Of a DNA stretch of 64,000 bases, positions 8,547 to 16,890 are shown one piece after another. Location: assembly GCF_025460765.1 (NCBI RefSeq), contig NZ_JAMWEG010000003.1, positions 558,001 through 622,000 on the forward strand, given 5' to 3'. Position 1 is the stretch's first letter. Each line of letters opens with the position of its first letter. This stretch comes from Micromonospora sp. MA102 (GTDB lineage Bacteria; Actinomycetota; Actinomycetes; Mycobacteriales; Micromonosporaceae). The translations under genes and the position numbers were made by a program. Under the pieces are notes generated by a model that did not search any database, had not been told where the DNA came from, and saw nothing but the letters and a program-made list of their open reading frames with translations.

Positions 8547-8807
8547 ATGACCGCCAAGGTGACACTGTCCTTCTCCGACGAGACGATCGAGGAGGCGCGC
8601 CGGTTCGCCAAGCGGGAAGGGCTCTCCCTCTCCGCCTGGATGGACCAGGCCGCCCGGGAGAAGGCGCTGCGCGAGGTCTTCACCGCGCACGCCGAGGCGG
8701 TCGCCCGTGCCGGCCTCGACCTGGAGTCCGCCGCCCTGGCCGACGCCCAGGAGGTCGCGCTGGTCGACGACGCGCTGTTCGGGGGCGGGCACCCGCGTGT
8801 TGCGTAG
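8547..8807 (+). CDS. antitoxin of a MazEF-like pair
   Basis: An 86-aa acidic protein. The N-terminus (VTLSFSDETIEEARRFAKREGLSLSAWM) looks like a ribbon-helix-helix DNA-binding segment of one beta strand and two helices. The C-terminal half (AVARAGLDLESAALADAQEVALVDD) is acidic and probably binds the toxin. Its stop (8805-8807) lies inside the start of the toxin gene, the usual overlapping order of antitoxin then toxin. It would neutralise the partner and repress the operon. The family assignment rests on pattern and context. Confidence 0.72.
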   Translation: MTAKVTLSFSDETIEEARRFAKREGLSLSAWMDQAAREKALREVFTAHAEAVARAGLDLESAALADAQEVALVDDALFGGGHPRVA

Positions 8808-9090
8808 GGGAGAGATCTGGCGCATCTCCGGCGCCCGGGAACGGCTCGGCCTCGTCATCAGCTCCGACGTCTACAACTCCACCGCCGTGCCGATCGTCAT
8901 CGTGGTCGAGGTGGTCGACGAGTCACTGCTGCGCGACTCGCCCCTGGCGGTGCGGATGGGTGGCTACGTGGTGATGCCCGACCGGCTCTCCTCGCCCATG
9001 AAGAAGTGGTTCACCGAGTGCGTGGACGTGGCCGACACCGAGACCATGCAGCGGGTCGGTCGCGCGCTGCGCATCCTCCAGGAGATCTGA
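8797..9090 (+). CDS. MazF/PemK-like toxin (endoribonuclease)
   Basis: A 97-aa protein starting VLRRGEIWRI, the typical MazF opening (RGEIW). Beta-rich segments LGLVISSDVYNS and VPIVIVVEVVD follow, then the helix DTETMQRVGRALRILQEI that ends many MazF proteins. MazF toxins cleave mRNA at short sequences. GTG at 8797 was chosen because it keeps the RGEIW opening and overlaps the antitoxin by 11 bases; TTG at 8800 is an alternative. The usual EQ-G-RP motif after the first strand is replaced here by ERLGLV, so activity needs testing. Confidence 0.78.
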   Translation: MLRRGEIWRISGARERLGLVISSDVYNSTAVPIVIVVEVVDESLLRDSPLAVRMGGYVVMPDRLSSPMKKWFTECVDVADTETMQRVGRALRILQEI

Positions 9091-9129
9091 GCCGCTTCAC
9101 CGCCGCCCTCCGGCCGACGTGCGATCTCC

Positions 9130-9183
9130 GTTTCCGGACCGACCCGCGACGGGCACGGCCGGGAAACCGCGCGTTCCTAGCGT
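9130..9183 (+). promoter_or_regulatory. GlnR-like box and -10 of narK
   Basis: Four pentamers are phased every 11 bases: GTTTC (9130), GACCC (9141), GGCAC (9152), GAAAC (9163-9167). Against the GlnR consensus a1 and a2 match 4/5, b1 3/5 and b2 5/5. Exactly 10 bases after GAAAC comes TAGCGT (9178-9183), a good actinobacterial -10. The same spacing occurs at the divergent nitrate reductase operon. GlnR control is an inference. Confidence 0.6.
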
Positions 9184-9213
9184 CCCCCTCGTCACCGACG
9201 AGGAGGAGTCGCC

Positions 9214-10587
9214 GTGAGCACGCTCGCTTCCCCCACCGCCCTGGCCCCGGCCGCCGCCGGCCGCCCGGGACCGATCACCGAATGGCGCCCGGAGGATCCG
9301 CGGTTCTGGGCCACGACCGGCGCGCCCGTCGCCCGCCGCAACCTGTACGTCTCGATCTTCGCCGAGCACGTCGGCTTCTCCGTGTGGAGTCTCTGGTCGG
9401 TGATGGTGCTCTTCCTGGGCCCCGGGTACGGCATCGACCCGGCCGGGAAGTTCCTGCTCACCGCCGTGCCGGCCGCGCTGGGGGCGGTGCTGCGGCTGCC
9501 GTACACCCTGGCGGTGGCCCGGTTCGGCGGCCGGAACTGGACCGTCGTGAGCGCGCTGCTGCTGCTCGTGCCGGCGGCGCCCATGGCGGTGCTGATCGAG
9601 CCCGGCGTGTCGTACGCCACCCTCATGGTGCTGGCCTGCCTGACCGGCGTCGGCGGCGGCAACTTCGCCTCCTCCATGGCGAACATCAACCTGTTCTTCC
9701 CGGAGCGGCTCAAGGGCCGGGCGCTCGGGCTCAACGCCGGTGGCGGGAACCTGGGCGTACCGGCCGTGCAGCTCGTCGGCCTGGCGGTGCTGGCCACGGC
9801 CGGCGCCGCGTACCCCCGGCTGGTGACGGCGGTCTACCTGCCGCTGATCGTGCTCGCGGCGCTGCTCGCCGCGCGCCGGCTGGACAACCTCCCCGGGGCG
9901 CGCAACGAGCCCGGCGCGCTGCGCGCCGCGGCCCGCGACCCGCACACCTGGGTGATGTCCCTGCTCTACATCGGCACCTTCGGCTCGTTCATCGGCTTCG
10001 GTTTCGCCTTCGGTCAGGTCCTCCAGCTCCAGTTCCACGACCGGTTCCCGACCCCGGTCGACGCCGCCTGGCTGACCTTCCTCGGGCCGCTGATCGGCTC
10101 GCTGGTCCGGCCGTTCGGCGGCCAGCTCGCCGACCGGCTCGGCGGGGCCCGCGTCACCTTCGGCAACTTCGTGGCCATGGCCGCCGGCGCCGGCCTGGTG
10201 CTGTACGCCGCCCGGGACCGGTCCTTCCCGCTCTACCTGGCCGGGTTCCTGGCGCTCTTCGTCTTCTCCGGCATCGGCAACGGGTCGACGTACAAGATGA
10301 TCCCGGCGATCTTCCGGGCCCGGGCCGCCGCCGAGGCGGAGCTGACCGGGGACCGGGAGGCGGCCGACCGGCGGGCCCGGCGGCTCTCCGGGGCGCTGAT
10401 CGGCATCGCCGGGGCGGTCGGCGCCTCGGGCGGGGTGCTGGTGAACGTGGCGTTCCGGCAGTCGTTCCTGGCCTCCGGCACCGCCGACGCCGCCTACCTG
10501 GCCTTCCTCGGCTGGTACGCCCTCTGCTTCCTGGTGACCTGGGCGGTGTACCTGCGGCCGGGGCCGCGTAAACTGTCCGGCGTGTGA
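9214..10587 (+). CDS. narK: NarK-type nitrate/nitrite transporter (MFS)
   Basis: A 457-aa major facilitator protein with about 12 membrane segments. It shows the nitrate-signature glycine-rich stretches GVGGGNFASSMANINLFFP and LNAGGGNLGV, which in this family line the substrate path. The N-terminal cytosolic part contains ITEWRPEDPRFW, typical of actinobacterial NarK. It imports nitrate, or exchanges it for nitrite, for the reductases encoded on the other strand. GTG at 9214 follows AGGAGG at 9201-9206. A GlnR-like box and -10 lie upstream. Confidence 0.93.
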   Translation: MSTLASPTALAPAAAGRPGPITEWRPEDPRFWATTGAPVARRNLYVSIFAEHVGFSVWSLWSVMVLFLGPGYGIDPAGKFLLTAVPAALGAVLRLPYTLAVARFGGRNWTVVSALLLLVPAAPMAVLIEPGVSYATLMVLACLTGVGGGNFASSMANINLFFPERLKGRALGLNAGGGNLGVPAVQLVGLAVLATAGAAYPRLVTAVYLPLIVLAALLAARRLDNLPGARNEPGALRAAARDPHTWVMSLLYIGTFGSFIGFGFAFGQVLQLQFHDRFPTPVDAAWLTFLGPLIGSLVRPFGGQLADRLGGARVTFGNFVAMAAGAGLVLYAARDRSFPLYLAGFLALFVFSGIGNGSTYKMIPAIFRARAAAEAELTGDREAADRRARRLSGALIGIAGAVGASGGVLVNVAFRQSFLASGTADAAYLAFLGWYALCFLVTWAVYLRPGPRKLSGV

Positions 10588-10797
10588 CCTCCGCCATGGG
10601 GAAAGGCGCAGGCCACGCGGGGCGACACCCCGTTTTGACCTGCCGCCGCACGGCCGGGTATCGTTGCCTGCTGTTGTACGACATTCTTAGGCGTGCCGCA
10701 TCAGGTACGCTTGGTCGTTCGTGCGCGCTGGTCCGGCCGGGAAGCCCTGGTCACCTCGGCGCGCGACCCCAGACCGACGACGAGACAAGGTAGACCT
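10588..10797 (+). promoter_or_regulatory. promoter and leader of the rplM-rpsI operon
   Basis: This 210-base gap holds TTGACC (10635-10640), an 18-base spacer and TATCGT (10659-10664), a good housekeeping promoter that predicts a leader of about 127 bases. A second -10-like TACGCT is at 10706-10711. I recognise no attenuator or ribosomal-protein binding structure in the leader. Confidence 0.5.
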
Positions 10798-11241
10798 GTG
10801 CGTACGTACAGCCCGAAGCCGGGTGAGATCGAGCGTCAGTGGCACGTCATCGACGCCTCTGATGTCGTGCTGGGCCGCCTCGCGACCCACGCCGCCACGC
10901 TGCTGCGTGGCAAGCACAAGCCGACTTTCGCGCCGCACGTCGACACGGGCGACTTCGTCGTCATCGTGAACGCGGGCAAGGTCGCGCTGACCGGCAACAA
11001 GCGGCAGACCAAGATCGCTTACCGCCACTCCGGCTACCCGGGTGGTCTGAAGCAGGTCGGCTACGACGAGCTGCTGACCAAGCGGCCCGAGCGGGCCATC
11101 GAGCTGGCCGTCAAGGGCATGCTTCCGCACAACAAGCTGGGCCGCCAGATTCTCAAGAAGCTGAAGGTCTACGCCGGTGCCGAGCACCCGCACGGCGCGC
11201 AGCAGCCGATGCCGTTCGAGATCAAGCAGATCGCGCAGTGA
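10798..11241 (+). CDS. rplM: 50S ribosomal protein L13
   Basis: A 147-aa large-subunit ribosomal protein. It opens [29 protein letters not shown] and contains the L13 signature around [26 protein letters not shown] at 10798 gives the usual actinobacterial N-terminus and full family length. It is followed 20 bases later by rpsI, the nearly universal rplM-rpsI pair, and shares its upstream promoter. Confidence 0.98.
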   Translation: MRTYSPKPGEIERQWHVIDASDVVLGRLATHAATLLRGKHKPTFAPHVDTGDFVVIVNAGKVALTGNKRQTKIAYRHSGYPGGLKQVGYDELLTKRPERAIELAVKGMLPHNKLGRQILKKLKVYAGAEHPHGAQQPMPFEIKQIAQ

Positions 11242-11261
11242 GCGCGGGCGAAGGAAGCAGC

Positions 11262-11726
11262 ATGACCGACATCACCGCCACCGAGGTCGCCCCCGAGGCC
11301 ACCGAGGCGCCGGCGCCCGTCGCGCGCGCGCCTCGTGGCGACCGCCCGATCCAGACCGTGGGTCGGCGCAAGGAAGCCATCGTCCGGGTCCGCATCGTTC
11401 CGGGCAGCGGCAAGATCACCTGCAACGGCCGCGACCTCGAGGCCTACTTCCCGAGCAAGGTGCACCAGCAGCTCATCAAGGACCCGCTGGTCACCGCCGA
11501 GAAGCCCGAGGCGTTCGACGTGATCGCCAACCTGCGGGGCGGCGGCACCACCGGCCAGGCCGGCGCGCTGCGGCTCGCCATCGCCCGGGCGCTGATCGTC
11601 AGCGAGCCCGACGACCGCCCGGCCCTCAAGAAGGCCGGCTTCCTGACCCGTGACGCCCGGGTCAAGGAGAGCAAGAAGTACGGCCTCAAGAAGGCCCGTA
11701 AGGCTCCCCAGTACTCGAAGCGCTGA
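11262..11726 (+). CDS. rpsI: 30S ribosomal protein S9
   Basis: A 154-aa small-subunit protein. A variable acidic/alanine N-terminal extension of about 30 residues precedes the conserved core [22 protein letters not shown], and the protein ends with the invariant SKR tail that reaches the ribosomal P site. ATG at 11262 follows GAAGGA; an in-frame GTG at 11238 overlapping the rplM stop is less likely. Second gene of the L13-S9 operon, ended by a strong hairpin. Confidence 0.97.
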   Translation: MTDITATEVAPEATEAPAPVARAPRGDRPIQTVGRRKEAIVRVRIVPGSGKITCNGRDLEAYFPSKVHQQLIKDPLVTAEKPEAFDVIANLRGGGTTGQAGALRLAIARALIVSEPDDRPALKKAGFLTRDARVKESKKYGLKKARKAPQYSKR

Positions 11727-11755
11727 TCACCAACAGCGCCTTGTACTTCTGACGG

Positions 11756-11797
11756 ACGGCCGGGTCCGCCTCCCACTCCGGGAGGTGGCCCGGCCGT
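11756..11797 (+). terminator. terminator after rpsI
   Basis: A long GC-rich hairpin. Outer arms ACGGCCGGG and CCCGGCCGT (9 bp) enclose an inner GCCTCCC/GGGAGGT stem. It is followed by a pyrimidine-rich tract without a true U-run, common for actinobacterial terminators. It separates rpsI from glmM. Confidence 0.75.
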
Positions 11798-11842
11798 TCC
11801 GCTTTCTCCTCTCATCGGCAGTTCCATCGGAGGTTGGCGGGT

Positions 11843-13198
11843 ATGGGCCGGTTGTTCGGCACGGACGGCGTACGCGGGCGGGCGAACGCGGATCTCACCC
11901 CGGAGTTGGCGCTGGCGGTGGCGGTGGCCGCCGCCCACACGCTGGCCGAGACCGACAAGAGCCATCCGCCGCTCGCCGTGGTGGGCCGGGACACCCGGGC
12001 CAGCGGCGAGATGCTGGAGGCCGCCGTGGTCGCCGGGCTGACCAGCGCCGGCGCCAACGTGGTCCGGGTCGGCGTGCTGCCCACCCCCGCGGTGGCGTTC
12101 CTGACCGCCGAGGCCAAGGCCGACCTGGGCGTCATGCTCTCCGCCTCGCACAACCCCATGCCGGACAACGGCATCAAGCTCTTCGCCGCCGGCGGGCACA
12201 AGCTGCCCGACGAGATCGAGATGCGGATCGAGGCCGCCGTCGAGGCGAACGCCACCACCGCCTGGGAACGCCCGATCGGCGCCGGGGTCGGCCGGGTGCA
12301 CGACCTGCTCGACGGCGCCGACCACTACGTCCAGCACCTGGTCGGCACCGTGCCGCACCGGCTGGACGGGATCAAGGTCGTGGTCGACTGCGCCAACGGC
12401 GCGGCCGCCGAGGTCGCCCCGGTGGCGTACCAGGAGGCCGGCGCCGAGGTGATCGCCATCTACGCCGAGCCGGACGGCCTGAACATCAACGACGAGTGCG
12501 GCTCCAACCACATCGAGGCGCTGCGCGCCGCCGTGGTCGAACACGGCGCGAACCTCGGCATCGCCCACGATGGCGACGCCGACCGCTGCGTCGCGGTCAC
12601 CGCCGACGGCGAGGAGGTCGACGGCGACCAGCTCATGGCGATCCTCGCGCTGGCCATGCGGGAGGCCGGCGAGCTGACCCAGGACACCCTGGTCGCCACC
12701 GTGATGAGCAACCTCGGCCTGCGGCTGGCCATGTCCGCGCAGGGCATCCGGCTGGTCGAGACCAAGGTCGGCGACCGGTACGTGCTGGAGGAGCTGCGCG
12801 CCTCCGGCCTGGCGCTCGGCGGCGAGCAGAGTGGACACATCGTGATGCCGGCGTACGCGACCACCGGCGACGGCGTGCTCACCGGCCTGCACCTCATGTC
12901 GCGGATGGCCGCCACCGGCAGGTCCCTCGCGGACCTGGCCGGCGTGGTCACCAAGCTGCCCCAGGTGCTGATCAACGTGCCGGTCGGCGACCGCACCGTC
13001 GGCGCCGCCGCGCCGGCCGTCCGCGCCGAGGTGGACCGGGCCGAGGCCGAGCTGGGCGAGACCGGCCGCGTGCTGCTCCGCCCGTCGGGCACCGAGCCGC
13101 TGGTCCGCGTCATGGTCGAGGCGGCCACCGAGTCGACCGCCCGATCGGTGGCCGAGCGCATCGCCGAGCAGGTCCGCACCGCCAGCCCGGTCGCCTGA
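11843..13198 (+). CDS. glmM: phosphoglucosamine mutase
   Basis: A 451-aa enzyme converting glucosamine-6-phosphate to glucosamine-1-phosphate for peptidoglycan precursors. It has the FGTDGVRG start, the phosphoserine loop [13 protein letters not shown] with catalytic S102, the metal loop DGDADR (about 241-246), the sugar loop GGEQSGH and the phosphate-binding [18 protein letters not shown] at 11843 follows CGGAGG with 9-base spacing. glmS, which makes its substrate, is 11 kb downstream in the same window. Confidence 0.97.
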   Translation: MGRLFGTDGVRGRANADLTPELALAVAVAAAHTLAETDKSHPPLAVVGRDTRASGEMLEAAVVAGLTSAGANVVRVGVLPTPAVAFLTAEAKADLGVMLSASHNPMPDNGIKLFAAGGHKLPDEIEMRIEAAVEANATTAWERPIGAGVGRVHDLLDGADHYVQHLVGTVPHRLDGIKVVVDCANGAAAEVAPVAYQEAGAEVIAIYAEPDGLNINDECGSNHIEALRAAVVEHGANLGIAHDGDADRCVAVTADGEEVDGDQLMAILALAMREAGELTQDTLVATVMSNLGLRLAMSAQGIRLVETKVGDRYVLEELRASGLALGGEQSGHIVMPAYATTGDGVLTGLHLMSRMAATGRSLADLAGVVTKLPQVLINVPVGDRTVGAAAPAVRAEVDRAEAELGETGRVLLRPSGTEPLVRVMVEAATESTARSVAERIAEQVRTASPVA

Positions 13199-13246
13199 GC
13201 CGGCTACCCCGCAGGCGCGTACTGCTGCTCGTCGTCGGGTCGATGC

Positions 13247-16054
13247 TCACTCCTCGGCCAGCAGCCGCGCGGTAGGCAGGCGGCGCAGCAGCGCGGCCGG
13301 GACGAGTGCCGCCAGACAGGTGACAAGCACTCCGGCCAGCGCCACGGCGGCGGCCACCGCCACCAGCGCCGCCGGCAGGTCGCCGACCAGCCAGGCCGCT
13401 CCGCCGAGCCCGAGGCCGGCGCCGGTGACCGCGCCGAGCGCGCCGAGCGCGAAGCCCTCGTAGCCGACCAGGCGGCCGAGCATCCCGTCGGTCCAGCCGG
13501 TGGCCTGGAGGGTGGCCAGCTCGGCGGCGCGGTCGCGGATGTTCAGGTAGAGCACGTCGGCCACGGCGGCGGACCCGAGCAGGACGGTGGCCACCGCGGC
13601 GAGGACGTCCGCACCGCGCACGCTCAGCGACACCGTGTCGCCGAGCAGGCTGCCGACGACGGCACCGCGGAAGGCGTGGGCGACGGCGGCGACCAGGGTC
13701 AGCGCGGCCACCCCGATGGCCAGTGCGCCGGCACCGAGCAACGTGCGCCCGGGAGTGCGAGCCAGGTTGACGAGGGCCAGCCCGGCGATCGTCCGGGCCC
13801 GACGGGAGCGCAGGGCGTGGGCCACGGGCGGGCGCAACGCGGCGGCGGGGTGGGCGCGCGCGGCCCGCAGCGCGGGTGCCAGCCCCGCCGCCAACGCGAG
13901 CAGCAGGGCCACCGGTACGGCGACCAGGGCGCGCCGCCAGTCGACGTCGATGCCGAGGGCGGTGCCGAGCGGGATCGCGAGGCCGACGGCGAGCAACCCG
14001 GCGCCGACGCCCAGGGCGGCGACCTCACCGAGGACGAGTGCGCCGATGCGGCGGGCGGGCCAGCCGAGGCAGGCCAGCACGGCAAGCTCGGGGCGGCGGT
14101 CCCGGACCGCGGCCGAGACGGCGTTGCCGAGGAAGAGTACGCAGACCACCAGCACCAGCAGGAAGAGGACGGCGCTCTTCCGATCCACCGCTCTGGTGAT
14201 CACCGTGGCGACGCCGAGGGCCGACCAGTTCTCGGTCAGCCGCAGGTCAGGGCGGCCGACGGCACCCGCGGGCAGCTCCACGGTCTGCGGCGCCGGGGAG
14301 GAGCCGAGGGTGATGTCCACGTCGAGGCCGGTGGTGGTGGCGATCCGTTCGGCGATCAGCCGGACCTGCTCGGCGGAGCGTTCGCTGTATCCGTCGACGT
14401 CGGCCACCCGGACCCGAATCGCGCTGATCGGCGCGGTGAGCTGTGGACTGCTGCCGCCCTTGAGCAGCTCCGGCACCGCGGCGAGGGTGGTCAGCAGCAG
14501 CGGCGGGGCGGAGAGGTAGCCGGCGGGATTGCCGCTCGGCTCCAGCGGCGACCCGCCCAGCGCGGCACGGCTGCGGTCGTCGGCGCCGGTGGCCCGGGGC
14601 GGCTCGTACGTCTCCAGCGGCACCTTGCCCACATCGCTGAACCCGGTCAGCTTCTCCGGGTCGAAGAGGCCCACGGACCGCCAGTCGCGCGCGGTGGTCA
14701 GGGACCGCCCGGACGGCGGCAGACCGAGCGCGCCCAGCGGCCGGAACGGGGTGTCCTCGGTGAGCCAGGGACGCGGTGTCGCGATCGCCAGGTCGGTCCC
14801 GACGTACACCTTGGAGTTCGGGGCCGCCGGCCGGGCGCGGAGGCTGCCGTCCGGCATCTGGTCGTAACTCGTCTGGCCGGGCTGGACCACGCGGGCGAGC
14901 TGACCCGCGCAGCATTCCTCGGCGACGGTGAGCTGGGCCCGGTAGGCGCCCGCCACCTCCTGCTTCGACCCGCCCGCGGGGACGGTCGGCGCGCCGCGCA
15001 ACACCCGGGCCAGGTCGTACGGCTCGACGTCGCCGATGCTGCCGGGCGGGACGATGCGGTGCCAGGTGCTGCGTACCGTGCCGTCCAGGTAGGGCCGGGC
15101 GCTGACCAGCACGGGCAGGGTGTGCCATGTCGTGCCCGACGTTCGCCTCGTCCGGAGGGTGTCGGCGGCGGTGAGTGGCCGGCCCCCCACGACCGCGCTG
15201 GACAGGCCGACCAACCGCTGCTCGGCGTCCGGGTCGACGGCCGCGAGCAGGAACGGCACCGTGACCCTCGGCCGGACGATGAGCCGATCCGACTCTCGGG
15301 CCGGCGGCGAACCGGGAGCGCGGCTCTCGAATCGCCCGTCGGGCAGCAGCCGGAACGCCTCGATCGACCAGGTCTGCCGGTCGGTGAGGGTGTTCATCGA
15401 CGGAGCGAGATACCAGCGCGCGTCGCAGATGGGCGCGCTCCGTCCGCGTGACAGGACCTCCCGGGGCACGTCGCCACAGAGTAGGGAGTCGTAGCGCCGG
15501 CCGTCGCTGTACGGGATGGCGTCGGCCCGGAACCCGACGTCGTTGCGCGGATAGAGGAGCGGATGTGTGGTGACGTACACGTAGATCGGCTCCGCGACGA
15601 CGTGGCTCAAGCCGCGTTCGGCGAGGAACGTGCGGTCGACCCGGATCACCTGGCGGTCCAGCGAGCGGTCGACGGCGTCGGTGAGGTCGAGCGGCAGCTC
15701 GACCTGGGTGGTGGAGTGCCCGAGCATGGCGATCGGAGCGGCGACGTCCACCCCCTCGACGGCCTTGACCTGGTCGTACTGGGCGGTGGTGATGCCGCCG
15801 TAGCTGCCGGAGAGGTAGTTGGGCCGGACCAGGCCGCGCTCCGCCTCCAGCGGGGTGCGCGTCCCCTTCGGACGGACCAGGATGTCGTAGGCGGCGCGGG
15901 TGTTCCGTTCGACGGTGCCGGTTACGGCGAGCCGGGAGGTGGTGGTGGCGCCGGTGAGGACGACGAAGCCGGTGGTGGCCACCAGTACGCCGACCAGCAG
16001 CGCCACCGACCGTCCCGCACGGCCACGAAGCTGCCCCCAGATGACGTGGAACAT
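13247..16054 (-). CDS. FtsX/MacB-type ABC transporter permease (copy 1)
   Basis: A 935-aa membrane protein. The N-terminal TM helix (VALLVGVLVATTGFVVLTGA) is followed by an extracytoplasmic region of about 600 residues. Two FtsX-like permease blocks then follow (SAVLFLLVLVVCVLFLGNAVSAAV onward, and ADVLYLNIRDRAAELATLQATGW near the C-terminus). It ends RRLPTARLLAEE, as does its paralogue at 16891-19719. ATG at 16054 follows a GGGAGG ribosome site; its upstream leader resembles that of the paralogue. It is third in a permease-ATPase-permease set. The substrate is unknown; proteins of this type export peptides, lipids or antibiotics, or do mechanical work in the envelope. Confidence 0.85.
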   Translation of the reverse strand: MFHVIWGQLRGRAGRSVALLVGVLVATTGFVVLTGATTTSRLAVTGTVERNTRAAYDILVRPKGTRTPLEAERGLVRPNYLSGSYGGITTAQYDQVKAVEGVDVAAPIAMLGHSTTQVELPLDLTDAVDRSLDRQVIRVDRTFLAERGLSHVVAEPIYVYVTTHPLLYPRNDVGFRADAIPYSDGRRYDSLLCGDVPREVLSRGRSAPICDARWYLAPSMNTLTDRQTWSIEAFRLLPDGRFESRAPGSPPARESDRLIVRPRVTVPFLLAAVDPDAEQRLVGLSSAVVGGRPLTAADTLRTRRTSGTTWHTLPVLVSARPYLDGTVRSTWHRIVPPGSIGDVEPYDLARVLRGAPTVPAGGSKQEVAGAYRAQLTVAEECCAGQLARVVQPGQTSYDQMPDGSLRARPAAPNSKVYVGTDLAIATPRPWLTEDTPFRPLGALGLPPSGRSLTTARDWRSVGLFDPEKLTGFSDVGKVPLETYEPPRATGADDRSRAALGGSPLEPSGNPAGYLSAPPLLLTTLAAVPELLKGGSSPQLTAPISAIRVRVADVDGYSERSAEQVRLIAERIATTTGLDVDITLGSSPAPQTVELPAGAVGRPDLRLTENWSALGVATVITRAVDRKSAVLFLLVLVVCVLFLGNAVSAAVRDRRPELAVLACLGWPARRIGALVLGEVAALGVGAGLLAVGLAIPLGTALGIDVDWRRALVAVPVALLLALAAGLAPALRAARAHPAAALRPPVAHALRSRRARTIAGLALVNLARTPGRTLLGAGALAIGVAALTLVAAVAHAFRGAVVGSLLGDTVSLSVRGADVLAAVATVLLGSAAVADVLYLNIRDRAAELATLQATGWTDGMLGRLVGYEGFALGALGAVTGAGLGLGGAAWLVGDLPAALVAVAAAVALAGVLVTCLAALVPAALLRRLPTARLLAEE

Positions 16055-16141
16055 GTCGCGCCTCCCCCTGTGCTCACTCACACCGGCTGACCTCAGCGCG
16101 GTCCGCCTCACCGCGTCCGGCGCCGCCCGACGGCGGCGCGG

Positions 16142-16888
16142 TCAGAGCCGCAGCCGGGTGGCGCGGTCGAAGGTGTCGGCCGGGTCCTCCCCGTCGGTGA
16201 GGTCGATGTCCTCCACGACCTGCCCGTCGCCGAGGCGGACCAGGCGGTCGCACCGGGCGGCCACGGCCTGTTCGTGAGTGGCGAGCAGGATCGTCATGCC
16301 GTGCCGGTCGCGCAGGTCGAGCAGCAGGTCGAGGATCTGGGCGCCGGTGGTCGAGTCGAGGTTGCCGGTCGGCTCGTCGGCCAGCAGCAGCCGGGGCGCG
16401 CCCATCAGCGCCCGGGCGATCGCCACCCGCTGCTGCTGGCCGCCGGAGAGCTGGGCCGGCAGCGCCCGTTCCCGGCCGGCGAGCCCCACCGCGTCCAGCA
16501 GCTCCCGGGCGCGGACCGCGTGGTCGGCGCGGCCCCGGCGGGGCAGCACCGGCGCGATCACGTTGTCCAGCACGGTCAGCGCCGGCAGCAGGTGGTAGCG
16601 CTGGAAGACGAAACCGACCCGCTGGCGGTACCGGGCCAGCGCGGCCCGGCGCAGCCCGGTGACCTCCACGTCGTCCACCGTCACCGTGCCCCGGTCCGCC
16701 TGCTCGATCGCACCGATGAGGTGCAGCAGCGTGGACTTGCCGGAACCGCTCGGCCCGGTCAGCGCCACCACCGATCCCGGCGCGATCTCCAGCGACACGT
16801 CGTCGACGGCGGTGAGCCGCTCGGTGCCGCTGCGGAACTGCCGGACCAGCCCGGCGGTGCGTACCGTACTGCCCGTCGTCGCATCCAT
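16142..16888 (-). CDS. ABC transporter ATP-binding protein, MacB/LolD type
   Basis: A 248-aa ATPase with Walker [11 protein letters not shown]-loop [14 protein letters not shown], signature [15 protein letters not shown], Walker [14 protein letters not shown] and H-loop ATHEQ. The GNLDS form is typical of the MacB/LolD/FtsE class that pairs with FtsX-fold permeases. It starts at 16888, two bases after the stop of the upstream permease (TGACCATG), so translation is coupled. It lies between two homologous permeases, and presumably energises either one or a heterodimer of both. Confidence 0.92.
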   Translation of the reverse strand: MDATTGSTVRTAGLVRQFRSGTERLTAVDDVSLEIAPGSVVALTGPSGSGKSTLLHLIGAIEQADRGTVTVDDVEVTGLRRAALARYRQRVGFVFQRYHLLPALTVLDNVIAPVLPRRGRADHAVRARELLDAVGLAGRERALPAQLSGGQQQRVAIARALMGAPRLLLADEPTGNLDSTTGAQILDLLLDLRDRHGMTILLATHEQAVAARCDRLVRLGDGQVVEDIDLTDGEDPADTFDRATRLRL

Positions 16889-16890
16889 GG

